Below are positions 7,161-14,021 of a DNA stretch of 14,044 bases, one piece after another. Position numbers and translations under genes: made by a program. Location: the NCBI GenBank assembly GCA_002449785.1, contig DJXP01000082.1:1-14044 (forward strand), read 5' to 3'. Position 1 is the first letter of the stretch. The number at the start of each line of letters is the position of its first letter. Below the pieces are notes generated by a model. It was not told where the DNA came from and made no database searches. It worked only from the letters and a program-made list of their open reading frames with translations. The DNA comes from Clostridiales bacterium UBA7001. Its GTDB lineage: Bacteria > Bacillota > Clostridia > TANB77 > CAG-508.

Positions 7161-7649
7161 ATGCTGTATTTATATGAATACAAAGGACTGGTCAGAAAAA
7201 TCATATTAAATTATAAATTTAATAGTAAAGCATATTATTGTAACTTTTTTGCAAAAATGTTATTAAATTGTAAAAATGTTTATAGATTTTTTTCATTTTA
7301 TGATATAATAATTCCAGTGCCTATGGAGAATAGTAAAAAACTCATAAGAGGCTATAATCAAACAGAATTAATTACTGATATTTTATGTAAAAAATTATCA
7401 ATTACTAATGGTAAAAATTACATTTCAAAAATAAGAAATACGAAAGTTCAAAGTACATTAGATTATAATGGAAGAAAAGAAAATATAAAGAATGCCTTTT
7501 TAGTAAATAACAAAAACGAATTATATGGAAAAAAAGTTATAATTTTTGATGATATATGTACAACTGGTAGTACTGTAAATGAGATTGCAAAAATTCTAAA
7601 AAATGCGGGTGTAAATAACATATTAGTTATAGTATTAGCAAAAGATTAA
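7161..7649 (+). CDS. comFC: ComF-family phosphoribosyltransferase domain (C-terminal part of split comFC)
   Basis: Carries the phosphoribosyltransferase-fold domain of the ComFC family, cytosolic proteins associated with DNA uptake during competence. LYLYEYKGLVRKIILNYKF opens the domain, and the PRPP-binding motif KVIIFDDICTTGST is near residues 125-138. IIPVPM and the RGYNQTELI segment are also family hallmarks. The 162 residues from ATG 7161 lack the zinc ribbon, which is encoded just upstream in another frame (6944-7111). ATG 7161 has no ribosome binding site, and the frame is open back to 7095. Independent translation from here is therefore doubtful; this is most likely the second half of one frameshifted gene. 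The family call is firm; whether the protein is made is uncertain. Confidence 0.85.
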   Translation: MLYLYEYKGLVRKIILNYKFNSKAYYCNFFAKMLLNCKNVYRFFSFYDIIIPVPMENSKKLIRGYNQTELITDILCKKLSITNGKNYISKIRNTKVQSTLDYNGRKENIKNAFLVNNKNELYGKKVIIFDDICTTGSTVNEIAKILKNAGVNNILVIVLAKD

Positions 7650-7698
7650 AATTGGTAAAGTTTAACATATGTAAATAATTAAAAAGAAAGGAATAAAA

Positions 7699-9684
7699 AT
7701 GGAAGATTTAGTTGAAAGCATATTAGATTATGTTAGAGCAGATTATACAGATTATGCTATTATGATAAATGGTGAGTGGGGAAGTGGAAAAACTTATTTT
7801 TGGAATAATAAAATTAGAAATAAAATAGATACTTTATCATTTAATGGAAAAAAATATACAACTATATATATGTCTTTATATGGAATTTCTAATTTAGAAG
7901 ATATAAGTAAAAAAATATTTATAGAAACCACACAAGCTATGGATAAAAGTGTAAAGAAATATATGAGTTCACATGATAAAACTAATATTCCAGAATATGC
8001 TAAAACAGGGCTTGACATGGCACATTTTTTTGGAGCTAAGCAAAACAATGATAAAATAGATTATTCGCAATTCTTTTCTACAGATGATAAAGTTTTATGT
8101 TTTGATGATTTAGAGAGAGCTAATGTTGATGTAATAGATATTTTAGGATATATAAATAATTTCGTTGAACATGACCATATTAAAACTATAATTATATGTA
8201 ATGAAAAAGAGCTTGCAACCAAATTAAAGAGCTCTAACTTGGAATTTAAGACATTTATTGCAACATATCTTTTAGATAAAGAAGGAAGTCTTTTAAAAGC
8301 TGATAAACCAATGGTAGAGAAAATTGGTGAAAAGATTGAATATATTTTTGATAAAGCAAATGATTATGAAAGAATAAAAGAAAAACTAATAGGTGAAACA
8401 TTTGAATATGCTCCACAATTTAGTTATATTATTAATGGACTCCTTATGAGATATGAATCAAATCCAGAATTAATAAGATTTTTAAGAGAACATACTAATC
8501 TAATTACAAATACATTTATAAAATCCGGAACAAGGAATTTAAGAATTCTAAAACATGCATTAAATGATTTTCAAAAAATATTTGAAAATGTTAGTAAGTT
8601 TTATCCTAATACAAATTTGAGAGTTTTACAAACTATGCTTATATTTACAATTGCTGTATCATTTGAAATCAAAGCAGGAAAAATAACAAAAGATAAATTT
8701 ATAAATATTAACTCAAACGAAGAATATAAATCTATTTTAGTATCTTCAAGAGTATTAATGGATAATAGACAATTTTATATAAAAGAATTTGATAATAATT
8801 ATTACTTCAATTTTAAATCAGAATATAGATTTTTCAAATTTATTGAAATGTATGTAAGAACTAGAATTTTTGATATGAAAGCATTTAAGACAGATATGGA
8901 AATGATTATTCAAACAATTGATACAGAAAAACTACCAGGATATAAGAGAATTCTAACAGAAGAATACTGGAAAATTTCTGATGACCAATTTCCAATTATT
9001 ATTGATGAAGTGATAAAAAATGTTATGAATGGTGACTTAAAACTAATAGAAATAGTGAAATTATTTGCTTATTTTAGCTATTTTTCAAAGAAAAAACTAA
9101 TTAGTTATGATATGCAAACTATAAAAAATATTTTTATAAAAGGAATGGATTTAGTATCAAGTAAGTCAGAATATTGTAATAACATAGAAGAAGAGTTATC
9201 TAAAATTGGTATCGATGTTGGTGAAGAAATGAATGAAATACTAATTCATTTCCACGAGATTAATAGAGAACTAAAAGTAAAAATGTTTAAGAAAGAAGCT
9301 GAAGAACTATTTAAATGTATACCTATGAAGATGGAAGCATTTTATGAAAAATTTACTGCTGATTGGATGAATAAGCCTATTTTAAATTATTATGATATAA
9401 ACAAAATGGTGCAAAGAATTACATGCAGTAGTAATGAAGATATTGTAAAAATAAAAGAAATGTTAATAGATAGAGCTAAGAAAAATACTCGTGTATTAGA
9501 GCCAGAATTATCTTTTATAAATGAGTTAAAGGTTGCAATTGATAATTACTGTGAAGGCAAAGATATGAGTATAAAGATAGTTATGTTAAAAGAATTTGCA
9601 AAAGATTTGGAAAATATTACAAATTTATATATTAATTTACCCAAAAAACATATATATAAGAGAAAAAAAGTTGATATATTATAA
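7699..9684 (+). CDS. KAP-like P-loop NTPase of unknown function
   Basis: A 661-residue protein with an N-terminal P-loop ATPase domain resembling KAP-family NTPases. Walker A is GEWGSGKT at 25-32, almost at the N-terminus. Walker B is KVLCFDDLER at 131-140. The segment TRNLRILKHAL at 278-288 resembles the R-x-L-K motif of the lid domain in this group. The C-terminal half (about 300-661) is helical, charged and not recognised. No membrane helices are obvious, unlike many KAP proteins. The ribosome binding site AGAAAGGA lies 7 nt before ATG 7699. It sits alone between comFC and spoVT and ends in its own strong terminator at 9696-9729, so it is probably monocistronic or follows comFC by read-through. 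KAP and related NTPases are found in some phage-exclusion systems; a defence role here is only inference. It could instead be a regulatory or scaffolding ATPase. Confidence 0.75.
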   Translation: MEDLVESILDYVRADYTDYAIMINGEWGSGKTYFWNNKIRNKIDTLSFNGKKYTTIYMSLYGISNLEDISKKIFIETTQAMDKSVKKYMSSHDKTNIPEYAKTGLDMAHFFGAKQNNDKIDYSQFFSTDDKVLCFDDLERANVDVIDILGYINNFVEHDHIKTIIICNEKELATKLKSSNLEFKTFIATYLLDKEGSLLKADKPMVEKIGEKIEYIFDKANDYERIKEKLIGETFEYAPQFSYIINGLLMRYESNPELIRFLREHTNLITNTFIKSGTRNLRILKHALNDFQKIFENVSKFYPNTNLRVLQTMLIFTIAVSFEIKAGKITKDKFININSNEEYKSILVSSRVLMDNRQFYIKEFDNNYYFNFKSEYRFFKFIEMYVRTRIFDMKAFKTDMEMIIQTIDTEKLPGYKRILTEEYWKISDDQFPIIIDEVIKNVMNGDLKLIEIVKLFAYFSYFSKKKLISYDMQTIKNIFIKGMDLVSSKSEYCNNIEEELSKIGIDVGEEMNEILIHFHEINRELKVKMFKKEAEELFKCIPMKMEAFYEKFTADWMNKPILNYYDINKMVQRITCSSNEDIVKIKEMLIDRAKKNTRVLEPELSFINELKVAIDNYCEGKDMSIKIVMLKEFAKDLENITNLYINLPKKHIYKRKKVDIL

Positions 9685-9695
9685 TTTAAATTATT

Positions 9696-9729
9696 AAAAA
9701 ACTTTGAAAATTTTTCAAAGTTTTTTTTT
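9696..9729 (+). terminator. Intrinsic terminator after the KAP-like NTPase gene
   Basis: ACTTTGAAA (9701-9709) pairs with TTTCAAAGT (9713-9721). The stem is extended by the A-tract 9696-9700 pairing with T's 9722-9726, with more T's to 9729. The A-tract before the stem could let it also work in the reverse direction. Confidence 0.85.
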
Positions 9730-9747
9730 GTATATTTTTGCAAATTT

Positions 9748-9776
9748 TTGTAATAATAAGAATATAAAATTAATAT
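9748..9776 (+). promoter_or_regulatory. Possible promoter of spoVT
   Basis: TTGTAA (9748-9753) and TAATAT (9771-9776) are 17 nt apart, about 50 nt before the spoVT ATG. The region is so AT-rich that chance matches are likely. spoVT is under the forespore sigma factor SigG in Bacillus subtilis, and I could not identify a convincing SigG-type promoter here. Confidence 0.35.
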
Positions 9777-9827
9777 AGAAAATTCGTTTTTGAAATTTAG
9801 ACAAAATATGAAAATAAGGAGGAAATT

Positions 9828-10382
9828 ATGAAAGCAACAGGTGTTGTAAGAAGAATAGATGATTTGGGAAGAGTTGTTATCCCAAAAGAAATTAGAAGAG
9901 TTCATAGAATTAAAGAAGGAGATCCTTTGGAAATTTTTACAGATAAAGAAGGTGAAATAATATTAAAAAAATATTCTCCAATAGGAGAACTTACAGAATT
10001 TGCCAGCACATATGCTGATACAATTGCAAAAACTACAGGGCATATTGCATGCATAACAGATAAAGATACGGTAATTGCTGTTTCAGGTGGCTCTAAAAAA
10101 GATTTTTTAGAAAAAAATTTAAGTAAAGAACTAGAAGAAGTTATAGAAAATAAAGAAGTATTTAAGAGTAAAGAAAATAATGAAATTGCAATACCAATAA
10201 CCCAAAATGAGGGGAGAGAAAGAATATATAATGGACAAGTAATATATCCTATTATATCTGATGGAGATGCATTAGGAAGTGTAATATTGCTTTCTAAAGA
10301 GCCTAATAAAAAACTAGGAGATGTTGAAGATAAAGTAGCCCAATCTGCTGCAGGATTTTTAGGTAATCACCTAGAAATATAA
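9828..10382 (+). CDS. spoVT: Stage V sporulation protein T, AbrB-type transcription factor
   Basis: DNA-binding regulator of forespore genes, known from Bacillus and Clostridium to tune SigG-dependent expression. It has 184 residues, close to the usual length (about 178). The N-terminal AbrB swapped-hairpin domain (1-50) is nearly canonical: MKATGVVRRIDDLGRVVIPK followed by EIRR. The C-terminal GAF-like domain spans about 56-180 (LTEFASTYADTIAKTTGHIA at its start; PIISDGDALGSVILLS at 143-158). The ribosome binding site AAGGAGG at 9816-9822 is a perfect anti-Shine-Dalgarno match, 5 nt before ATG 9828. Terminators on both sides make it a single-gene unit. Its presence indicates an endospore-forming ancestry. 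Identification is firm. Confidence 0.96.
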   Translation: MKATGVVRRIDDLGRVVIPKEIRRVHRIKEGDPLEIFTDKEGEIILKKYSPIGELTEFASTYADTIAKTTGHIACITDKDTVIAVSGGSKKDFLEKNLSKELEEVIENKEVFKSKENNEIAIPITQNEGRERIYNGQVIYPIISDGDALGSVILLSKEPNKKLGDVEDKVAQSAAGFLGNHLEI

Positions 10383-10405
10383 TAATCGAATACTATAAAA
10401 AGTGT

Positions 10406-10434
10406 AAGTCTGTTTTAAAAAAAACAGACTTTTG
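10406..10434 (+). terminator. Intrinsic terminator after spoVT
   Basis: An 11-bp perfect stem AAGTCTGTTTT (10406-10416) / AAAACAGACTT (10421-10431) with an AAAA loop, followed by a short T-tract. It lies 24 nt after the spoVT stop. Confidence 0.85.
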
Positions 10435-10547
10435 TATTCAAAATGTATTATTAATGTAATATAAAATTTATAGTAAAAATTGGAATAAAATGTTAAAATA
10501 TATACAAAGATAAAGATGGAATAAAACCGATTAAGGGGGAAAATAAA

Positions 10548-11057
10548 ATGGATAATAATTTGAATTTAGAAGAACTAGAAAACTTAGCAAATTCTGGAGA
10601 TGTTGGCGCTATTTTTGAAGTTGGAAAAATATATTTTGAAGGTAATGGAGTTGAAACAAATTACGGAAAGGCTAAATATTATTTAGAAGTGGCTTCAGAA
10701 AGAGGATCACAAAAAGCAAATTATTATTTAGGAAAAATGTATTATAATGGTTTAGGTGTTGCAACTGATTATGGAAAAGCTAAGTATTATTTTGAAAAAT
10801 CATCAGAAGCTAATAATGTTTTTTCTACATACTATTTAGGAAAAATATATTATTGGGGAGATGGAGTAGAAAAAAATGTTGAAAAAGCTACAGAATGTAA
10901 AAATGTAATTCTTAGCCAACCATTATATACTAATCAAAATGCTGAATTAGATACATTTTATAGTATACCGGATTTTGAAAAGTCTACAGTTAATTTTGTA
11001 AATGATATTCAATTAAAAGTTATAAATGAATATAAAAGTCTATATGGAAATGACTAA
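10548..11057 (+). CDS. Sel1-repeat (tetratricopeptide-like) protein
   Basis: A 169-residue protein built mainly of three Sel1-like repeats with an exact 36-residue period. The repeats lie at about 19-53, 54-89 and 90-125, with the conserved G-K-[IM]-Y-[FY]-x-G-x-G-V core at Gly26, Gly62 and Gly98. Such repeats form helical pairs that bind partner proteins; no catalytic residues are visible. There is no signal peptide or membrane segment, so it is likely cytosolic. The roughly 45-residue tail after the repeats is not recognised. A strong AAGGGGGA ribosome binding site precedes ATG 10548. It lies between the spoVT terminator and its own terminator at 11088-11151, so it is probably expressed alone, although I could not define its promoter. 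The family call is firm; partner and role are unknown. Confidence 0.88.
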   Translation: MDNNLNLEELENLANSGDVGAIFEVGKIYFEGNGVETNYGKAKYYLEVASERGSQKANYYLGKMYYNGLGVATDYGKAKYYFEKSSEANNVFSTYYLGKIYYWGDGVEKNVEKATECKNVILSQPLYTNQNAELDTFYSIPDFEKSTVNFVNDIQLKVINEYKSLYGND

Positions 11058-11087
11058 TATTTAAATGATTATAAGTTTTAAGTAAGT

Positions 11088-11151
11088 CCTAAGTGGTAAC
11101 TAAAATACATTAGGTAATTTGTGTAAAAGGTTACTACTTAGGCATTTTTTT
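11088..11151 (+). terminator. Terminator with a long loop after the Sel1-repeat gene
   Basis: A 14-bp stem (11088-11101 with 11129-11142; two G-T pairs) encloses a 27-nt loop and is followed by CA and seven T's (11145-11151). The stem and T-run are convincing. The loop is longer than usual for an intrinsic terminator. Confidence 0.8.
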
Positions 11152-11171
11152 ATTAAATTCCTTTGAAATAC

Positions 11172-11200
11172 TTGAAAAGAAAAGACTTATGTAATATAAT
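11172..11200 (+). promoter_or_regulatory. Strong promoter of alaS
   Basis: TTGAAA (11172-11177) and a perfect TATAAT (11195-11200) are 17 nt apart. Transcription would start near 11207, leaving a leader of about 32 nt with the RBS GAGGAG. No T-box or other riboswitch fits in that leader. Confidence 0.8.
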
Positions 11201-11238
11201 AAATAAGAATTTTTGTATATTATAGAGGAGTATTTTTA

Positions 11239-12990
11239 ATGAATGCATTAGAGATTAGAAATAAATATTTAAATTACTTTAAAAGAAAAGGGCATAGTAT
11301 TATTCCTTCAGCACCATTAATTCCTGAGAATGATCCATCAGTTTTATTTAATACTGCTGGTATGCAACCATTAGTACCATATCTTTTGGGTCAGAAACAT
11401 CCATCAGGAACAAGGCTTGCAGATTACCAAAAATGTGTTAGAACAGTAGATATTGATGAAGTGGGTGATAATCGTCATTTGACATATTTTGAAATGCTTG
11501 GAAATTGGTCTTTAGGAGATTATTTTAAAGAAGAATCAATTGCAATGAGTTATGAGTTTTTAACTAAAGAATTAGAAATTCCAGCTGAAAAAATTTCTGT
11601 TACTTGTTTTGCAGGAGATAGTGATTGTAGTAGAGATGATGAAGCATATAATGCATGGAAAAAAGCAGGAATACCAGATGAAAGAATTTATTTTTATGGT
11701 AAAGATGATAACTGGTGGATTGCAGGTGAAGAAGGACCATGTGGACCAGATACAGAAATGTTTTATGATACTGGAAAAGAAAAATGCTCACCAGATTGCC
11801 AACCATCATGTGATTGTGGAAAATATGTAGAAATCTGGAATAATGTTTTTATGGAGTTCTATAAAGATAAAAATGGATATTCAAAATTGAGCCAAAGAAA
11901 TGTTGATACAGGACTTGGATTAGAAAGAATGACAATGTTATTAGAAGGAAAAGAAACTCCTTTTGAAACAGAACTTTTTTATCCAGTAATGGAAAAATTG
12001 ATTGAACTTCAAAAAGTAGATGATATTAAAAGTAGAAGAATAGTTGCTGAACATTTACGTTCTAGTATTATGATAGTAAATGATGGTGGTAGACCTAGTA
12101 ATGTAGATAGAGGATATATTTTAAGAAGACTTATTCGTAGAATGACAAGGCATTTAAATAAATTACAAATTGATTTAAACAAACTTGATGTTTTTTTAGA
12201 TGTATCAATAGATTCAATAAAAGAACTATATCCTGAATTAGTAAATAACAGAGAATATATAAAAAATGTTATTATAGAAGAAAAAAATAAATTTGTAAAA
12301 ACTCTTGAACATGGAGAAAAAGAATTCGAAAAAGTTGCAAATAAAACCAAAAATTCAGGAAATAAAGTAATAGATACTCAATCTGTATTTAATTTATATG
12401 AAACATATGGTTTTCCACCAGAGATGACAGAAGAACTTGCTAAAGAACAAGGATTAGAAGTAGATATGTCTGATTTCCAAAAGTTATTTAAAGAACATCA
12501 AGAAAAATCTAGAAAAGGTGTAGAACAAAAATTTAAAGGTGGATTGGCATCAACAGGTGAGAAAGAAACTAAATATCATACAGCAACACACCTATTAAAT
12601 GCAGCTTTAAAAAGAGTATTAGGAGATCATGTACATCAAAAAGGAAGTAACATTACAGAAGAGAGAATGAGATTTGACTTTTCACATGGTGCAAAAATGA
12701 CAGATGAAGAAAAGAAACAAGTTGAAGATTTAGTTAATGAATGGATAGAGCAAGGTTTAGAAGTTTCTTTTATAGAAATGTCTAAAGATGAAGCAATAAA
12801 AAGTGGTGCTGAATGCATGTTTATTGAAAAATATCCAGAAAGAGTAACTGTTTATACAATAGGAGATGTTTCAAAAGAACTTTGTGGAGGACCTCACGTG
12901 AAAAATACTAGTGAACTTGGTCATTTTAAAATAAAAAAAGAAGAAGCATCATCAGCAGGTGTTAGGAGAATTAAAGCTATTTTAGAATAA
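11239..12990 (+). CDS. alaS: Compact alanyl-tRNA synthetase lacking the C-Ala domain
   Basis: Class II enzyme predicted to charge tRNA-Ala. The catalytic and tRNA-recognition regions are intact: RNKYLNYFKRKGHSIIPSAP at the N-terminus, QKCVRT and YFEMLGNWSLGDYF in the active site, and GLGLERMTMLLEG. A cysteine-rich knob Cys183-x3-Cys187-x3-Cys191-x-Cys193 is inserted in the catalytic domain. The editing zinc site is present (HTATH 447-451; Cys549 and His553 in CGGPH). At 583 residues it is about 290 shorter than usual (around 875). The whole C-Ala domain is absent. Only about 10 residues separate KFKGGLA from the HTATH region, where normal AlaRS has roughly 115 residues of beta-barrel. The reading frame is clean, so this is a compact form rather than a broken gene. 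The catalytic motifs remind me of AlaRS from Candidate Phyla Radiation bacteria. It may be the only AlaRS or a second copy. Confidence 0.93.
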   Translation: MNALEIRNKYLNYFKRKGHSIIPSAPLIPENDPSVLFNTAGMQPLVPYLLGQKHPSGTRLADYQKCVRTVDIDEVGDNRHLTYFEMLGNWSLGDYFKEESIAMSYEFLTKELEIPAEKISVTCFAGDSDCSRDDEAYNAWKKAGIPDERIYFYGKDDNWWIAGEEGPCGPDTEMFYDTGKEKCSPDCQPSCDCGKYVEIWNNVFMEFYKDKNGYSKLSQRNVDTGLGLERMTMLLEGKETPFETELFYPVMEKLIELQKVDDIKSRRIVAEHLRSSIMIVNDGGRPSNVDRGYILRRLIRRMTRHLNKLQIDLNKLDVFLDVSIDSIKELYPELVNNREYIKNVIIEEKNKFVKTLEHGEKEFEKVANKTKNSGNKVIDTQSVFNLYETYGFPPEMTEELAKEQGLEVDMSDFQKLFKEHQEKSRKGVEQKFKGGLASTGEKETKYHTATHLLNAALKRVLGDHVHQKGSNITEERMRFDFSHGAKMTDEEKKQVEDLVNEWIEQGLEVSFIEMSKDEAIKSGAECMFIEKYPERVTVYTIGDVSKELCGGPHVKNTSELGHFKIKKEEASSAGVRRIKAILE

Positions 12991-13030
12991 ACTAAAATAT
13001 TAGTAATATAAATTATGTTAAAATATGTAT

Positions 13031-13058
13031 TTGAAATTAAAAAAATATATGTTATAAT
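13031..13058 (+). promoter_or_regulatory. Promoter of the sortase gene
   Basis: TTGAAA (13031-13036) and TATAAT (13053-13058) are 16 nt apart, with TG at 13050-13051 making an extended -10. An inverted repeat AATTTGAAA / TTTCAAATT (13060-13068 and 13070-13078) covers the expected start site, near 13065. Confidence 0.75.
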
Positions 13059-13095
13059 TAATTTGAAATTTTCAAATTAGAATGGAGATAAAAAT

Positions 13096-13803
13096 ATGTT
13101 AGGTGGTAAATATAGTAATGTATTAACAATGATTTTAGTAATATTAATAGTAGCTATATTAGGTATTTTAGGATATTTTGCATACGATATGCTTCATGCA
13201 AAAAATGTTAATTCTAATGCTTTAACTGCAATAGACGAATTTGAAAATGCTACTAAAGAAATAAAGAAAGATACTTCTAGCATGAATACAGATGATGAAT
13301 CTCAAAATTTGGTTGATAGAGATTTATTAGGAGAGTTAGGATCTTATTCAACTGAACAAGAAACAACAGCTCAAGAAGCAGAAAAAGTTTATATGGAAGG
13401 ATATGAGGTTAAAGGGGTAATTGAAATTCCAAAAACCGGAATTAAATATCCTGTTCTTGAAAGTGTAACAAAGAAAAGTCTAGAAGTTGCAGTTGGAATT
13501 GCTTATCCACAAAATGCAAATTTAAATGAGGTAGGTAATGTATGTATATATGGACATAACTACAGAAATGGCTTATTCTTCTCAGATAATAAAAAACTAA
13601 CTAAAGGTGATGAAATATATATAACAGATGAAAAAGGTGAAAGAGTAATTTATGTAGTTTATAATATTTATGAAACAACACCAACAGATGCAGAATATAT
13701 GACTAGAGATGTTGCGGGAAGAAGAGAAATATCACTTCAAACTTGTACAGATGATAGTAGTGGTAGAATTATAGTATGGGCTGCTGAAAAAGGTAGTATG
13801 TAA
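13096..13803 (+). CDS. Membrane-anchored sortase (class A/D-like cysteine transpeptidase)
   Basis: Extracellular transpeptidase that cleaves a C-terminal sorting signal and joins the protein to the cell wall or to a pilin subunit. One N-terminal membrane helix (about 8-31) anchors it, followed by an acidic, Ser/Thr-rich linker (about 45-95) and the sortase beta-barrel. The catalytic triad is visible: His154 in IYGHN, Cys217 in LQTC and Arg224 in GRIIVW. The His-Cys spacing of 63 residues and the total of 235 are closer to class A/D than to class B. GGAG at 13084-13087 is the ribosome binding site. The gene has its own promoter and terminator. No LPxTG-type substrate is encoded in the window, so it probably serves targets elsewhere. 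The family call is firm; the class is tentative. Confidence 0.94.
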   Translation: MLGGKYSNVLTMILVILIVAILGILGYFAYDMLHAKNVNSNALTAIDEFENATKEIKKDTSSMNTDDESQNLVDRDLLGELGSYSTEQETTAQEAEKVYMEGYEVKGVIEIPKTGIKYPVLESVTKKSLEVAVGIAYPQNANLNEVGNVCIYGHNYRNGLFFSDNKKLTKGDEIYITDEKGERVIYVVYNIYETTPTDAEYMTRDVAGRREISLQTCTDDSSGRIIVWAAEKGSM

Positions 13804-13810
13804 TAGATTA

Positions 13811-13847
13811 AAGATATTGGTACTAGTTTTACTAATATCTTTTTTTA
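13811..13847 (+). terminator. Intrinsic terminator after the sortase gene
   Basis: A long stem (13811-13822 with 13830-13841, including one G-T pair) runs into a T-tract at 13840-13846, starting 8 nt after the TAA stop. Confidence 0.85.
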
Positions 13848-13850
13848 TTT

Positions 13851-13873
13851 TGACTGGGCTGGCTAGATTCGAA
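13851..13873 (-). repeat. Truncated copy of a tRNA 3' end (T-loop to CCA region)
   Basis: On the minus strand this reads TTCGAAT (T-loop), CTAGC (T-stem 3' strand), CAGCCCA (acceptor 3' strand), G, then TCA. It is identical at 22 of 23 positions to 14022-14044; the difference changes CCA to TCA. The sequence 5' of the T-loop (GGGTA) does not pair with CTAGC, so no tRNA body is attached. It therefore looks like an attachment-site-like remnant or part of a repeat rather than a working gene. Confidence 0.65.
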
Positions 13874-13937
13874 TACCCCAAGGGTACTTCCGCGCTACGC
13901 TTGGGCGCCGCACAGCTTTTGGCAACTAAAGTTGCCA
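13874..13937. repeat. GC-rich hairpin-containing segment between the tRNA-end copies
   Basis: The segment is far richer in G+C than anything else outside the tRNA-like copies. It contains TACCC-CAA-GGGTA (13874-13886), a GGCGCC palindrome (13904-13909) and TGGCAAC-TAAA-GTTGCCA (13920-13937). No credible coding frame is present. It resembles a piece of a dispersed repeat or small mobile element, but only genome-wide comparison can show copies. Confidence 0.45.
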
Positions 13938-13986
13938 TCAAGCCGTTATTTCTACTTACTAACAAGACAAACGTAAAATAAAAAAA

Positions 13987-14015
13987 CATAGTTCATTTCA
14001 TTCACTATGCTTTTT
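13987..14015 (-). terminator. Terminator for the minus-strand tRNA at the right edge
   Basis: CATAGT (13987-13992) pairs with ACTATG (14004-14009). It is flanked by an A-tract on the left, which reads as a T-tract on the minus strand, and a T-tract on the right. It lies just downstream of the tRNA 3' end in minus orientation and could terminate from both directions. Confidence 0.65.
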
Positions 14016-14021
14016 TATTTT

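Noticed and set aside
7652..7681. Promoter for the KAP-like gene (TTGGTA with a downstream AT-rich -10).
   Set aside because: The -10 match is poor at any acceptable spacing in very AT-rich DNA, so no promoter is claimed.
10548..11057. Tandem DNA repeat or CRISPR-like array in the Sel1 gene.
   Set aside because: The periodicity is at the protein level (36 residues, 108 nt) with diverged DNA; it is an ordinary Sel1 repeat protein, not an array.
11609..11830. Open frame in +2 inside alaS and a minus-strand one at 11600-11809.
   Set aside because: Both are shadows of the well-conserved AlaRS catalytic domain and lack ribosome binding sites.
13732..13989. Minus-strand open frame of 85 codons across the tRNA-like copy.
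   Set aside because: It overlaps the end of the sortase gene, a terminator, the tRNA-end copy and palindromes; it has no usable ribosome binding site and no recognisable domain.
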